Assembly (NCBI GenBank): GCA_029880325.1 | Contig: JAOUOP010000024.1 | Coordinates: forward strand, 46,074 to 110,073 | Direction of reading: 5' to 3' | Source of the DNA: Myxococcales bacterium | GTDB taxonomy: Bacteria; Myxococcota_A; Polyangia; Polyangiales; JAFGIB01 | DNA length: 64,000 nucleotides | Part shown: positions 1 through 9,409 of the stretch, in pieces | Numbering within the stretch: the first letter of the stretch is position 1 | Layout: every line of letters starts with the position of its first letter | Notes under the pieces: model-generated | Databases searched by the model: none | The model's input: the letters and a program-made list of their open reading frames with translations, nothing else | What the model was told of the DNA's origin: nothing | Program-made: the position numbers and the translations under genes

Positions 1-1045
1 CCAGGCGCGGCAAGTTCACCTTCGAGCCCGGCTGCAACAACATGTCGCTCCTGTGCGCGCTGCCGCGGGAGGCGTAGCGCAGCACCGTCTGGATCAAGGG
101 ATCGTGGCGATCGGTGGGCGCGCCCCAGCGCGGCCGCAGGAAGATCGCGGTGCCCGGATGGTCGAGCAGCCTGCGCGCGACGCCGGGAAGGTCGGCCACG
201 GACTCACAGCCGAGGGCTTCGACCTGGGCGCGCTTGCCGATGCCCGAGCGCAGCAGCAGCGCTGGCGTGCCGATGGCCCCCCCACATAGCACCACCCGAT
301 CGGCCCGCAGCGTCTCGAGGCCACCTGCGCGGCCCTTCGCTTCAACTTCGACCCCGCACACGCGCCGCCCCTCGAAGACAAGGCGCCGCACCAGGGTGTC
401 GGCACGGACCACCAGCCGCTCCCGCGCACGCACGCCAGCGTCGAGATAGGCCTCGGCCACGCTGATGCGCCGCCCGTCGATCTTGTTCATGGCGTGGGGG
501 CCGACGCCCGCGCTGCCGGGTCGATTGCTGTCGGGCGCCTCGGGGTGGCCGGCGCCGCGGCAGGCCTCCACGAAGGCCGCCTGCCAGGCCGAGAGCTCGT
601 CGGCCGGATGGCGCCGCAGGGGCAGCGGCCCGTCGCCGCCGTGCCAGTCGTCGGCGAAGTCCAGGTCGCGCTCGAGACGCCGAAACGCTGGCAAGCACGC
701 CTCATAGCACCAGTGCTCGAGTCCCAGCTGGCCCCACTCGTCGTAGTCCTCTGGCTGTCCGCGCAGGGCAATGCAGGTATTGACGGCGCTGGAACCGCCC
801 ACCACGCGACCGCGCGGAAAACGCAGGGAGAGATTGCCCCCGCGCGGTCGATGCCGATAGCCCCAATCGTGTCTCAACATGGAGTTACGGCCCCCATCGC
901 GGAGGTCCCGGGGCTGTGCATCCGGCCCTTCGTAGTCCGGACCCGCTTCCAGCAAAATGACTTCCTCTCCAGGACCTTCGCTCAGGCGTGAAGCCAAAAC
1001 CGCACCCGATGAGCCCGCCCCGACGATGATCAGCCGCTCAACCAT
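1..1045 (-). CDS. GMC-family FAD-dependent oxidoreductase, 3' part outside window
   Basis: About 348 codons of a glucose-methanol-choline (GMC) flavoprotein oxidoreductase are visible; the C-terminal region with the catalytic His/Asn pair lies beyond the window edge. The N-terminus has the FAD-binding motif VGAGSSGAVLASRL (residues 8-21). A GMC signature 1 region follows, GGSSAVNTCIALRGQPEDY (83-101), and a signature-2-like GAIGTPALLLRSGIG (256-270). Members oxidise alcohols, sugars or choline using FAD; the substrate here cannot be told. The ATG at 1045 follows the stop of the upstream barrel gene by 24 bases, so it is probably the last visible gene of a four-gene leftward operon. Family assignment is firm, specificity unknown. 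Confidence 0.9.
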   Translation of the reverse strand, partial: MVERLIIVGAGSSGAVLASRLSEGPGEEVILLEAGPDYEGPDAQPRDLRDGGRNSMLRHDWGYRHRPRGGNLSLRFPRGRVVGGSSAVNTCIALRGQPEDYDEWGQLGLEHWCYEACLPAFRRLERDLDFADDWHGGDGPLPLRRHPADELSAWQAAFVEACRGAGHPEAPDSNRPGSAGVGPHAMNKIDGRRISVAEAYLDAGVRARERLVVRADTLVRRLVFEGRRVCGVEVEAKGRAGGLETLRADRVVLCGGAIGTPALLLRSGIGKRAQVEALGCESVADLPGVARRLLDHPGTAIFLRPRWGAPTDRHDPLIQTVLRYASRGSAHRSDMLLQPGSKVNLPRL

Positions 1046-1069
1046 GCCCTTGGCGCCATTGACTTCGAG

Positions 1070-2426
1070 TCAGAACTGAGCTGCCGCTGCCGCGACCAGA
1101 TCGAGCTGCAGCTCGGAGGCCACGCGAAAACGACTGCCCGGCGCGTCGATGACGGCGCGGTAGGCGGGATTGACGATACCCTCGAGACAGCCGCCCGCGC
1201 GCGCATCATTGGCCCCGGCGCCCACCGCCCGATTGCAGGCCGGCTCGCCGCTTATCAGGTGGGGCGTGAGCATCGAGGTCCCGACGCCCAGCCCAAAGCG
1301 CACATAGCGGGCCGCGCGCATGGTCAACCCCAGACGCAGTCCCAAGCGAGCGTGGGAACCGACGCGCGTGATGCCGGTGAAGCTCGAGGCATTCAGAGGC
1401 TCCGGGCCGCCCGGGGCACGGTCGATGCTCGGCCCGGCCAGCTGCGGATGGATCGAACTCCCCAGTGCATCGAAGAGCGGCGAGTAGTCGCGGCCAGGGC
1501 CGGTCAGGGCGGCCTCAGCGCGCAGGTCGATGGCCAGGCGCTGGTAGCGCCCGCGATCTTCCCAGGGGATCACGGCCGCCCCGAGCGTCAACTCGGTGGT
1601 CGAAGGCGGCCCATCGTCGGGCACGCCCGCGCGGACGCCCCCGGGTCGATAGTTGGGTGCCGCCTCGCCGATCCAGCGCATACGATGGGAGATGCCGAAC
1701 AGCGGCGCGACGTAGCGGTAGCGATAGGAGAAGCGGGACTGCAGCGTCAGCGCGTCGAGCCCGCTGCCGATACCAGCGTCGTCGCAGCCGTTGCGCAGGC
1801 AGGCGCGCATGGGATTGGAGGTTCCGAGTTCCCCCTCAGCCCGCAGCGTCCAGGTCGCGCCCTGCCCCCCTCGATGCTGATTGGTGGGTGACCAGGCGAG
1901 ACCGAAGCGTACCGAGGGCACCCCTGAGCGAGTGGCGGAGACCGTGTTTGGCCCGCGATCGAAGAGAGGAGCGATGCCGCCGTCTGCAGCGCCCAGAGGT
2001 TCAGACAGCAGCGGACAGTCCTCCTGGCTGCAACCGAGACCGGCGGCGGGCTCCAGCCGTCGCTGCTCGTCGAGGACCACGGGCACGCCCACGAAGGCCA
2101 TCAGGTCATGGTAGAGGCCGAGTTCCAGCTCTAGCTGCAGCGCGCTCCGAACCAGGCTGTGCTCGCCGAGTTCGACGAAGCGATTTTGCGCGCGCGCATC
2201 GGCCGCCCGGGCGCCGGCCCTTTCCCGCTCGATGCGCCCACCGGTCGCCGTGCGCTCGAAACGAAAACTCACGTTCACGTCCCAGACGTCGCCGTCGTCG
2301 AGCGCGTCAGCCACGTCCGTATAGCCGATGGGCTCGGCCATCAGGCGCCCATCGGTGGGCGCCCCCTGGGCCGCGGCCGAGGAGGCCAGCAGCAACAGCG
2401 GGCCCAGCGCCGATAATGCCCCTCGC

Positions 2427-2449
<23 letters not shown>
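1070..2449 (-). CDS. Putative outer-membrane beta-barrel protein
   Basis: A 459-residue protein with a signal peptide (residues 1 to about 27, hydrophobic LGPLLLLASSAAAQ). The rest alternates aromatic and hydrophobic residues in short beta-like segments, and the chain ends in Phe (AAAAAQF), the usual C-terminal residue of outer-membrane barrels. No catalytic motif is seen. An open frame extends upstream to 2578, but that part is inside the PP2C gene. The ATG at 2449, which starts a clean signal peptide and overlaps the PP2C stop by 23 bases, is preferred. It sits between the PP2C-cNBD gene and the GMC oxidoreductase, so it may be a channel or surface barrel made with them. The barrel call rests on composition, signal and terminal Phe only. 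Confidence 0.65.
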
Positions 2450-3721
<1,272 letters not shown>

Positions 3722-3725
<4 letters not shown>

Positions 3726-4675
3726 CGTTCACCCCCGGTCGCAACGGCGCGGCGGCGCCGAATCAATCCAAGCGTCAACATTAGCAACCAGGGTACCAGA
3801 TGGGCGGGCCCGCGGTCTGCAGAAGTGCGCGCGGCCAGGCCGCAGCCCGCCTGGAAGCGCACCGCTTGGCTGGGCTCGAAGCACACGGGTTCGGGCGCCT
3901 CGGCCACCTTGCCCACGCCGTCGACGGCCATCAGGCTCAAGCAAATGCGCTGCTCGAGGCGCTCGGCCTCGAGCGCGAAGGCCATCGGCAAAGCGTGCCC
4001 GCGATAGCGCTCGCGGGCGCGCAGCTCGGGGGCTTCCAGGCCCGGCGCCTCGACCAGGTAGAGCAGCAGCTCCACCGACCCCTCGTCGCCGTCGTCTTCG
4101 ATGGCGGGCGCGACCACCTCGATACGGCGCATGTGCTCGGCCACCCCGCACTGCTCCGGGAACGGGCCGACGGCGATGTCGCTGACATTTCCGTCGAGGC
4201 CCGGGGGCTCGCGATCGCGATCGCTGCCGGTCTCGAAGACGATCTCGCCGAAGCTCGGTCGCTCGAAGCCCGAGCGGGCCACCGATAGCACATGCCTGGA
4301 ATCGGGGCGCAGCGGCCCGTCGGGCAGCAGCACCACGGTGCGCGCATCCACCCGCTGCACCTCGGCGGCGATCGCCACGCGGTCGTCGCCATCGCGCTCG
4401 CTGTCGTCGCGGAATAGGCACAAAAGCTCGGCCCCGCAACCCGACGAGACCGCGGACGCGAGCTGCTCTTCGAGCCGATCGAGGGCATCGGGGTCCCGAT
4501 GCCGCACGCGGATGGGCGCATCGATGGCCACCCCCTCTGCACCATCGCCGGGGAACGACTCGAGGTCGGGATCGCCGTCGAAGCGCGTACCTGTGCACTC
4601 ACCGAGCTGCGCCGAAGCCTCGAAAGCCGGCACAGCGAGCAGCCAAAGGGACAACGCCGCCAGGACCCATCGCAT
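3722..4675 (-). CDS. Secreted Ig-like domain protein with MYXO-CTERM-like tail
   Basis: A 317-residue exported protein. A signal peptide ends near residue 23 (AVPAFEASA). A segment rich in aligned Pro, Asp and Val (FPGDGAEGVAIDAPIRVRH to about residue 130) resembles SbsA-type bacterial Ig-like domains. The C-terminus has a Cys (AGCGLAA), then a hydrophobic stretch LVPWLLMLTLGLI, then RRRRAV. This layout matches MYXO-CTERM surface-sorting tails, although the Cys lies further from the membrane segment than usual. ATG at 4675 is chosen over the adjacent in-frame GTG at 4678. It is the first gene of the leftward operon with PP2C-cNBD and probably sits at the cell surface. Function is unknown. Confidence 0.7.
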
Positions 4676-4684
4676 CACGCCGCG

Positions 4685-4690
4685 AGTATA
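4685..4690 (-). promoter_or_regulatory. Possible -10 element for the leftward Ig-like/PP2C operon
   Basis: On the minus strand the hexamer TATACT lies 9 to 14 bases upstream of the GTG/ATG pair at 4678/4675. If it is a -10 box, transcription would start almost at the start codon, giving a leaderless or nearly leaderless message. No good -35 hexamer is seen at the proper distance. The 82-base gap to the divergent gene at 4758 holds nothing else recognised. Confidence 0.3.
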
Positions 4691-4757
4691 GCCCCGACCG
4701 CGGCGTACAGTGACTCACACTTTCGCCGACGCCGGGCGCCTGTGCTATGTGGCGCAA

Positions 4758-5159
4758 ATGAGCTGGACCCCGCGGGAGCAGGATGGCCTTGCCCTGGCCA
4801 GCGTGATCTGCCGCGACAGCGGCGGACAGCGGGCCGCCGCCGGCATCGCCGACAGCGCCCGCGACAGCGCCCTCGAGCGCGCGCACCAGCTTGCGAGCCT
4901 GGACTCCAGGGCGCGCCGGGCCTGGGTGCGACGGGCGCTGGAACCACAGGTCCTGCAGCTGGACTCAGCCACGCCCCACCCCCCCAGAGCGCTGGGGCTT
5001 CTGGCCGCAGAGCTCCCGCGGGAGCAGGGCCGGGAGGCCGAGCGGCGGGCACCTGCACCGCGCCCCGGTTTCCGGGCGGGAAACGAACTGCGCGCGGTGC
5101 TACGCAAGTTGCTGCAGCCACCACCCGAACCCGGCGGAGCCCGGCCATGGCACGACTGA
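4758..5159 (+). CDS. Unknown protein, first gene of the SctL-like/M50 operon
   Basis: A 133-residue protein rich in Ala, Arg and Glu, with a Pro-rich end. No signal peptide, membrane segment or known motif is visible. It overlaps the SctL/FliH-like gene by 13 bases. In type III secretion clusters the gene before the stator gene is often the small accessory protein SctK, and this could be a divergent equivalent, but the sequence does not show it. The frame is open from 4710, but the ATG at 4758 (MSWTPREQD) is the more likely start. The coding call rests on the tight overlap and codon bias. Confidence 0.55.
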   Translation: MSWTPREQDGLALASVICRDSGGQRAAAGIADSARDSALERAHQLASLDSRARRAWVRRALEPQVLQLDSATPHPPRALGLLAAELPREQGREAERRAPAPRPGFRAGNELRAVLRKLLQPPPEPGGARPWHD

Positions 5160-5713
5160 TCAGGGCCGACCGCAGCGGCGCCGCCCACCTCCGTGCCGAG
5201 GAATTCAAAGCCAGCGAGCGCGCGCGCAGCATCCTGCAGCAGGCCGAACGGCGCGCCCAGGCCCTGCTGCCCGAACTGGAGGCCGCGGCCAGGCGCAGGG
5301 CCGAAGCCGCTGCCGACGCCCGCCTGACTGCCCGCCTGCTGCAGCTGGAGGCCGACGCCGACGCGCACCAACGCCGGCTCGAAGCGCAGACCCTCGAGCT
5401 GGCCCGGCGCCTGGCCCAGCACCTGCTCGGCGCCGAGCTACAGCAGCGACCGGAGCGTTTCGCAAAACTGGTGGCACGCCTGCTCCGCCGCCTGCGCCAC
5501 GCCCGGACCGTCACCCTGCGGGTCCACCCGGCCGACGCCGAAAGCCTGACGGCAATGCTGCCCGCCGGCACCAGCTCCGGACTGCGCATCGAGCAAGACA
5601 CCACCCTCCGGCGGGGCGACTGCATGATCGACAGCGACGTGGGCAGCCTTGACGCACGCCTTCGGACACGCCTCGACGAGCTGTCGCGGGCGCTGGGCAC
5701 CGATCCGCGATGA
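5147..5713 (+). CDS. SctL/FliH-like type III secretion ATPase regulator (stator)
   Basis: A 188-residue protein with the architecture of the SctL (YscL/HrpE)/FliH family. There is a long Ala/Arg/Glu-rich helical first half (residues 20-110, probable coiled coil) and a compact C-terminal domain. That domain carries the family pattern of a beta strand VTLRVHP, then LRIEQDTTLRRGDCMIDSD and a final amphipathic helix LDARLRTRLDELSRAL. In secretion systems SctL/FliH holds and inhibits the ATPase SctN/FliI. The frame is open back to 4499, but the upstream part is noise; ATG at 5147 is chosen. It overlaps its neighbours on both sides (13 and 4 bases). No ATPase, export-gate or ring gene is present in the window, so this is an orphan copy. 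Confidence 0.75.
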   Translation: MARLIRADRSGAAHLRAEEFKASERARSILQQAERRAQALLPELEAAARRRAEAAADARLTARLLQLEADADAHQRRLEAQTLELARRLAQHLLGAELQQRPERFAKLVARLLRRLRHARTVTLRVHPADAESLTAMLPAGTSSGLRIEQDTTLRRGDCMIDSDVGSLDARLRTRLDELSRALGTDPR

Positions 5714-6711
5714 GAGCCTCCACCCCGCCATCCCTCGCACCGGCCCCCGGCGCCGAAAGCAGCGCCCCCCCCGAGGGCCCACAACCACGCCCGCGCTTTC
5801 CGCTGGCGATCGCCCTCTTCATCGCCACCTTCCTCTCCACCACCTACATGGGCGCCTATTGGGCAGGCGAAGAAGAGGCCAGCGTCATCTCCATGGCGGG
5901 CCTGGCCTATTCGCTGCCGCTGATGTCGATCCTCCTGGCCCACGAGCTGGGGCACTACTTCGCCGCCATGCTGCACGGGGTGCGGGCCTCGCCGCCCTTC
6001 TTTATCCCCATGCCCTTCATGCCCTTCGGCACCATGGGCGCCATCATCCTGATGCCCGACCGCATCCGCAGTCGCAACGCGCTCTTCGACATCGGCGCCG
6101 CCGGACCGCTAGCGGGACTGGCGGTGGCACTGCCGGTCCTTGCCTACGGCATCGCCCAGTCGCCGGTGCTGCCGCTGGACCTCAAGCCCGGCCAACTCCT
6201 GATGCAGGAGGGCCACAGCCTGCTCTACAAGGCCATGCTGTGGCTGCTCAAGGGCCCCTTTCCCGAGGGCCACGACATCCTGCTGGGACCGACGGCCCTG
6301 GCCGGCTGGGTCGGCCTGCTGATCACGATGATCAACCTGATCCCTGCGGTCCAGCTCGACGGCGGCCACGTGGCCTACGCGCTCTTCGGCGAGCGTCAAG
6401 AGCTATACTCCAGGCGCCTGCGCAAGGGGCTTTTGTGGGCGGCGGCGGCCACCGGCCTGGCCTACGGGCTGCCGGCGTACTGGAGGGGCGCGCGTGGCGA
6501 GGCGCTCTGGAACGAGGCCTCGGTCGGCATGCAGTGGCTGGTGTGGTGGCTTTTGCTCCGGGTCATGGTCGGCGCCACCAGGCGCGAGCATCCCCAGACC
6601 GATCCCGGCCCGCTCTCGCCACGGCGCCGCAAGCTGGCCTGGTTTACCCTCAGCCTCTTCGTCCTGCTCTTCATGCCTGCCTGGCTGCGCGTCAGCACCG
6701 TTCCCGGCTGA
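5710..6711 (+). CDS. M50 family membrane metalloprotease (site-2 protease type)
   Basis: A 333-residue polytopic membrane protein. The zinc site HELGH is at residues 78-82 inside a membrane segment, and the second conserved motif, QLDGGH, at 215-220, supplies the third metal ligand Asp. About six hydrophobic segments are visible, with a Pro-rich N-terminal cytoplasmic tail (1-30). There is no PDZ domain, so it resembles the compact S2P subfamily rather than RseP. Such enzymes cut transmembrane anchors of regulators within the membrane. It overlaps the SctL-like stop by 4 bases (ATGA), implying coupled translation. The substrate is unknown, but the coupling to a secretion-stator homologue is odd. 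Confidence 0.9.
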   Translation: MRASTPPSLAPAPGAESSAPPEGPQPRPRFPLAIALFIATFLSTTYMGAYWAGEEEASVISMAGLAYSLPLMSILLAHELGHYFAAMLHGVRASPPFFIPMPFMPFGTMGAIILMPDRIRSRNALFDIGAAGPLAGLAVALPVLAYGIAQSPVLPLDLKPGQLLMQEGHSLLYKAMLWLLKGPFPEGHDILLGPTALAGWVGLLITMINLIPAVQLDGGHVAYALFGERQELYSRRLRKGLLWAAAATGLAYGLPAYWRGARGEALWNEASVGMQWLVWWLLLRVMVGATRREHPQTDPGPLSPRRRKLAWFTLSLFVLLFMPAWLRVSTVPG

Positions 6712-6906
6712 GCGTCTATTCAAACACCCGAGAGCGGTCCCAGGACCGTCGACCCGAACGACGCGCGCCCGCTCGGGAGCCTCCCGGCCCCGGGACGTGG
6801 CCCTTGCCTTTGTCGAGAATTTCGGGCGCCCGGCGCCCCGCTGCTAGCTTCGGTAGGCGCGGAGGCGGCTCCCCGCGCTCGTCATGCCGTGGCCCACCCT
6901 TGCCGA

Positions 6907-8637
6907 ATGCCGCTGTTCCGCTCGCTCGTCGTCGCCCTGATCGCGACCGCTGCTGCGCCCACCCCCGGCCACGCCTGGACCCGCAGCTCCGTGGAGTCGG
7001 CCCGCGCCGAGGTCACCATCGACGAAGCGGGTCGCAGCCATACGCGCCTGCAGGTGGGCATTCGCATCTCGGGCGGCTGGCTCTCGGAATTCGAGCTGCA
7101 GCAGCTCGGCGACGAGGTGCTGCTCGACGCCGAGGCACCGCCGCGCATGACCGACACCGAGGGCCACGTCTACCTACCCGAAGCCGTCGCCCGCGAGGAC
7201 GGCCGCGTGCTGATCCGCTTTCCCTCCAAAAAGAGCGCCCCCTGGCGTGGTCGCTACCTGCTGGAACTGAGCTACCACAGCGGCAGCCAGAGCCCCGCCG
7301 GCATCGAGTCCAGGGGCCGGCGCGTGCGCTGGAGCCTGCCGGCCTGGCGCACCGATCTCTCCGGCGTGGAGCTGTCGCTGCGGGCCCCGGCCGGCGCGCG
7401 GTTGCTGTCGGGGAGCGAGAGCGATGACGTCGCGCTACGCACGCGCCGACGCGATGGGCATGTCGAGATGCAGCTACGGCGCCATCAGCTGCCGCGCACG
7501 GTGGCCTGGCAGCTGGAACTCGAGCTGCCCGATCGCGCGGTCAACAACACCCACCCGACCGCAGCGACAGTTGCCCCCATGGCGCCCTCCGCGCTCGGCG
7601 ACCTGTGGCCGCTGGGGCTAGGACTCCTGCTCTTGGCCATCAAACCCCATGTCGCGCGCGCACGGGCCCGTCGGCGCGGCCTGCGCCCCCTGGCCCTGAT
7701 CCCGCTGTCGCGCAATGGCGAACTCGGCGCCGACGGGATGCGCCGAGTTGGGCTGGGCACCGTATTTGCGGCCATTGGCCTCGTGATCTTGCCGCAGAGC
7801 TGGCCCGCGGGCCTTTTCGCATCGCTTCCCCTGGTCGCGTTAGCCATGACTCGTGGTTATGTGGTGGATCCGGCTTCGGCGGCCGCCGGTGGGCTCCACC
7901 GCTGGCGCGCGCTCACGGCCCTGGACCGGCAGCGGATCCGCAAGCAGCGCCTCGACGATGTCTTTGGTGCTGCCGCATGGCTCGACGCGACCACGCCGGC
8001 CGGCCTGTCGCTGGTGGCCTCGGCCGCGCTACTCGTGCTGACCGCACCGCTCGACACCACCACCACCCTGGAGGGGCTGAGCGCGCTCCTGTTTCTGCTG
8101 CCCCTCTTCTTCAACGCCACGCGGCTGTCCGTGGGCCCTTCCCTCGGGCAGGCGATCGCCGGACTCGAAGCCCTGCGCAAAGATCTCGACCTGGCGACTT
8201 CACTGCGCGTTCACAGCGAGGCGCGCACGGCGCAGGCGCGGGCGGTCGAGCTGTGGCTGCAGGCGGGGGAAGGTGACGCCAGCGGCCTGCGCAAGCTCGC
8301 CATCGGCCTCGCTCCCCGCCCCCCCGGACGCTCCGCCCCCTCTCGACGCCGCACCTTCGCGTGGATCTGTGTTTGCGACGCCGCCAGCCCCTGCGACCTG
8401 GCGCTCAGTCGCGAGCTGCCCGACGCGCCCCGGCAACTGAGCCGCGACGGCCGGCGCGTGATGCGGGTGCTGTCGCTCAAACGAGTCGACATCGAACTCT
8501 CGAGCCTGCGTGGCTGCCTGCAAGCGGCAACCGCAGCCAGCCACGCGCAGCGCCGCCCGGTGGCGCCCGGACAACAGCCATCGGAAGCGCCGGCGCCAGC
8601 ACCACGCCCAGCCGAACTCAGCGCGCCCGCTGCTTGA
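6907..8637 (+). CDS. Exported membrane-anchored protein of unknown function
   Basis: A 576-residue protein. A signal peptide ends at PTPGHA (about residue 23). A beta-rich periplasmic region of about 190 residues follows, then three or four membrane segments (around residues 200-225, 245-290 and 360-400) with Arg-rich loops. The C-terminal region is soluble and ends in a Pro/Ala-rich tail. The order, an exported N-terminal domain followed by membrane helices, resembles DUF2207-type proteins only loosely. ATG at 6907 gives the cleanest signal peptide; an in-frame GTG at 6889 would add six residues. Its 3' end overlaps the convergent gene by 20 bases. The 195 bases before it show no clear promoter. 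Confidence 0.65.
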   Translation: MPLFRSLVVALIATAAAPTPGHAWTRSSVESARAEVTIDEAGRSHTRLQVGIRISGGWLSEFELQQLGDEVLLDAEAPPRMTDTEGHVYLPEAVAREDGRVLIRFPSKKSAPWRGRYLLELSYHSGSQSPAGIESRGRRVRWSLPAWRTDLSGVELSLRAPAGARLLSGSESDDVALRTRRRDGHVEMQLRRHQLPRTVAWQLELELPDRAVNNTHPTAATVAPMAPSALGDLWPLGLGLLLLAIKPHVARARARRRGLRPLALIPLSRNGELGADGMRRVGLGTVFAAIGLVILPQSWPAGLFASLPLVALAMTRGYVVDPASAAAGGLHRWRALTALDRQRIRKQRLDDVFGAAAWLDATTPAGLSLVASAALLVLTAPLDTTTTLEGLSALLFLLPLFFNATRLSVGPSLGQAIAGLEALRKDLDLATSLRVHSEARTAQARAVELWLQAGEGDASGLRKLAIGLAPRPPGRSAPSRRRTFAWICVCDAASPCDLALSRELPDAPRQLSRDGRRVMRVLSLKRVDIELSSLRGCLQAATAASHAQRRPVAPGQQPSEAPAPAPRPAELSAPAA

Positions 8638-9178
8638 GGCTCGTGACGATCGGGTCGATCTTTTTGAGGTCGCGGGCGACTTCGTCTTCCTCGAGGTCCA
8701 GATCGACCAAAGCGGCCTGCACCTCTTCGTAGAGCGCGGTACCCGCCTCCGGATCGTCCACGCACTGACGCGACGTCAGCCCCTGGTGCTTGAGCAAGCC
8801 GATCTTGGACATCGCCGTCTCCAGCACCTGGATGCCCTCCCCCAGATAGCCGCGCAGGGTCTCGAGTTCGTCGGCCAGGTTGCCGAAGAGCTCGGGCGAG
8901 TCCTCGCGGTGCTGGGCCATCACCTCGGGCGCCACCTGCTCGACCCGCTCGTAGGCCAGGCGCAGCAGCAGCACGTCGTCCACCAGCGACAGCGTGCCGC
9001 CGCGGACGCCCGGGATGGTGTTGGTGCCGCTCATCCAGTGCAGCAGCACCCCAGCCACCGCCAGGCGGCCCTCGTCGGGAATGTCGGGGTCGTCCACAAG
9101 GCGCAGGGCCGCCTTCAGGTGCTGGGGTAGCCCCAGTATCGCCCCTTCAAGAAATTCGATGAATCGCGCGCGGGACAT
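8618..9178 (-). CDS. Conserved-looking hypothetical protein, possibly DUF1232-like
   Basis: A 186-residue mostly helical protein. Residues about 25-75 contain PDEGRLAVAGVLLHWMSG followed by LSLVDDVLLLRLAYERV, which resembles the core of DUF1232/YkvA proteins (a short hydrophobic helix followed by a D-D pair), but the match is loose. The second half is acidic and helical. It has no signal peptide. ATG at 9178. It is a single gene, convergent with the membrane protein to its left. The 231 bases between its start and the OmpA stop hold no recognised feature. Confidence 0.65.
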   Translation of the reverse strand: MSRARFIEFLEGAILGLPQHLKAALRLVDDPDIPDEGRLAVAGVLLHWMSGTNTIPGVRGGTLSLVDDVLLLRLAYERVEQVAPEVMAQHREDSPELFGNLADELETLRGYLGEGIQVLETAMSKIGLLKHQGLTSRQCVDDPEAGTALYEEVQAALVDLDLEEDEVARDLKKIDPIVTSLKQRAR

Positions 9179-9409
9179 GTCGTCCGCCAGATGGTGGTAT
9201 CTAGATTAAATGCCTCGGGTGCCCCGGGGCCTACCCGCGCCACGATGGAGCTTGAGCGAGTCTAGCTCGAAACGCAGCGGAAGTCGTGACCCCTTGCAGC
9301 CCTTCGTGCCCGAAGCGGGCGCACGACGGGGCCTGCGAGGGGTGCCTCGCGTTCCCACTTCTCCGAAACCGCGGCAGGGTTTCATGGGCGACCCGATCGA
9401 TCGGAGTGA

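Noticed and set aside
4499..5146. Upstream extension of the SctL-like frame
   Set aside because: Arg/Pro-rich and overlapping the divergent Ig-like gene and the 4758 gene; the family domain starts at the ATG at 5147.
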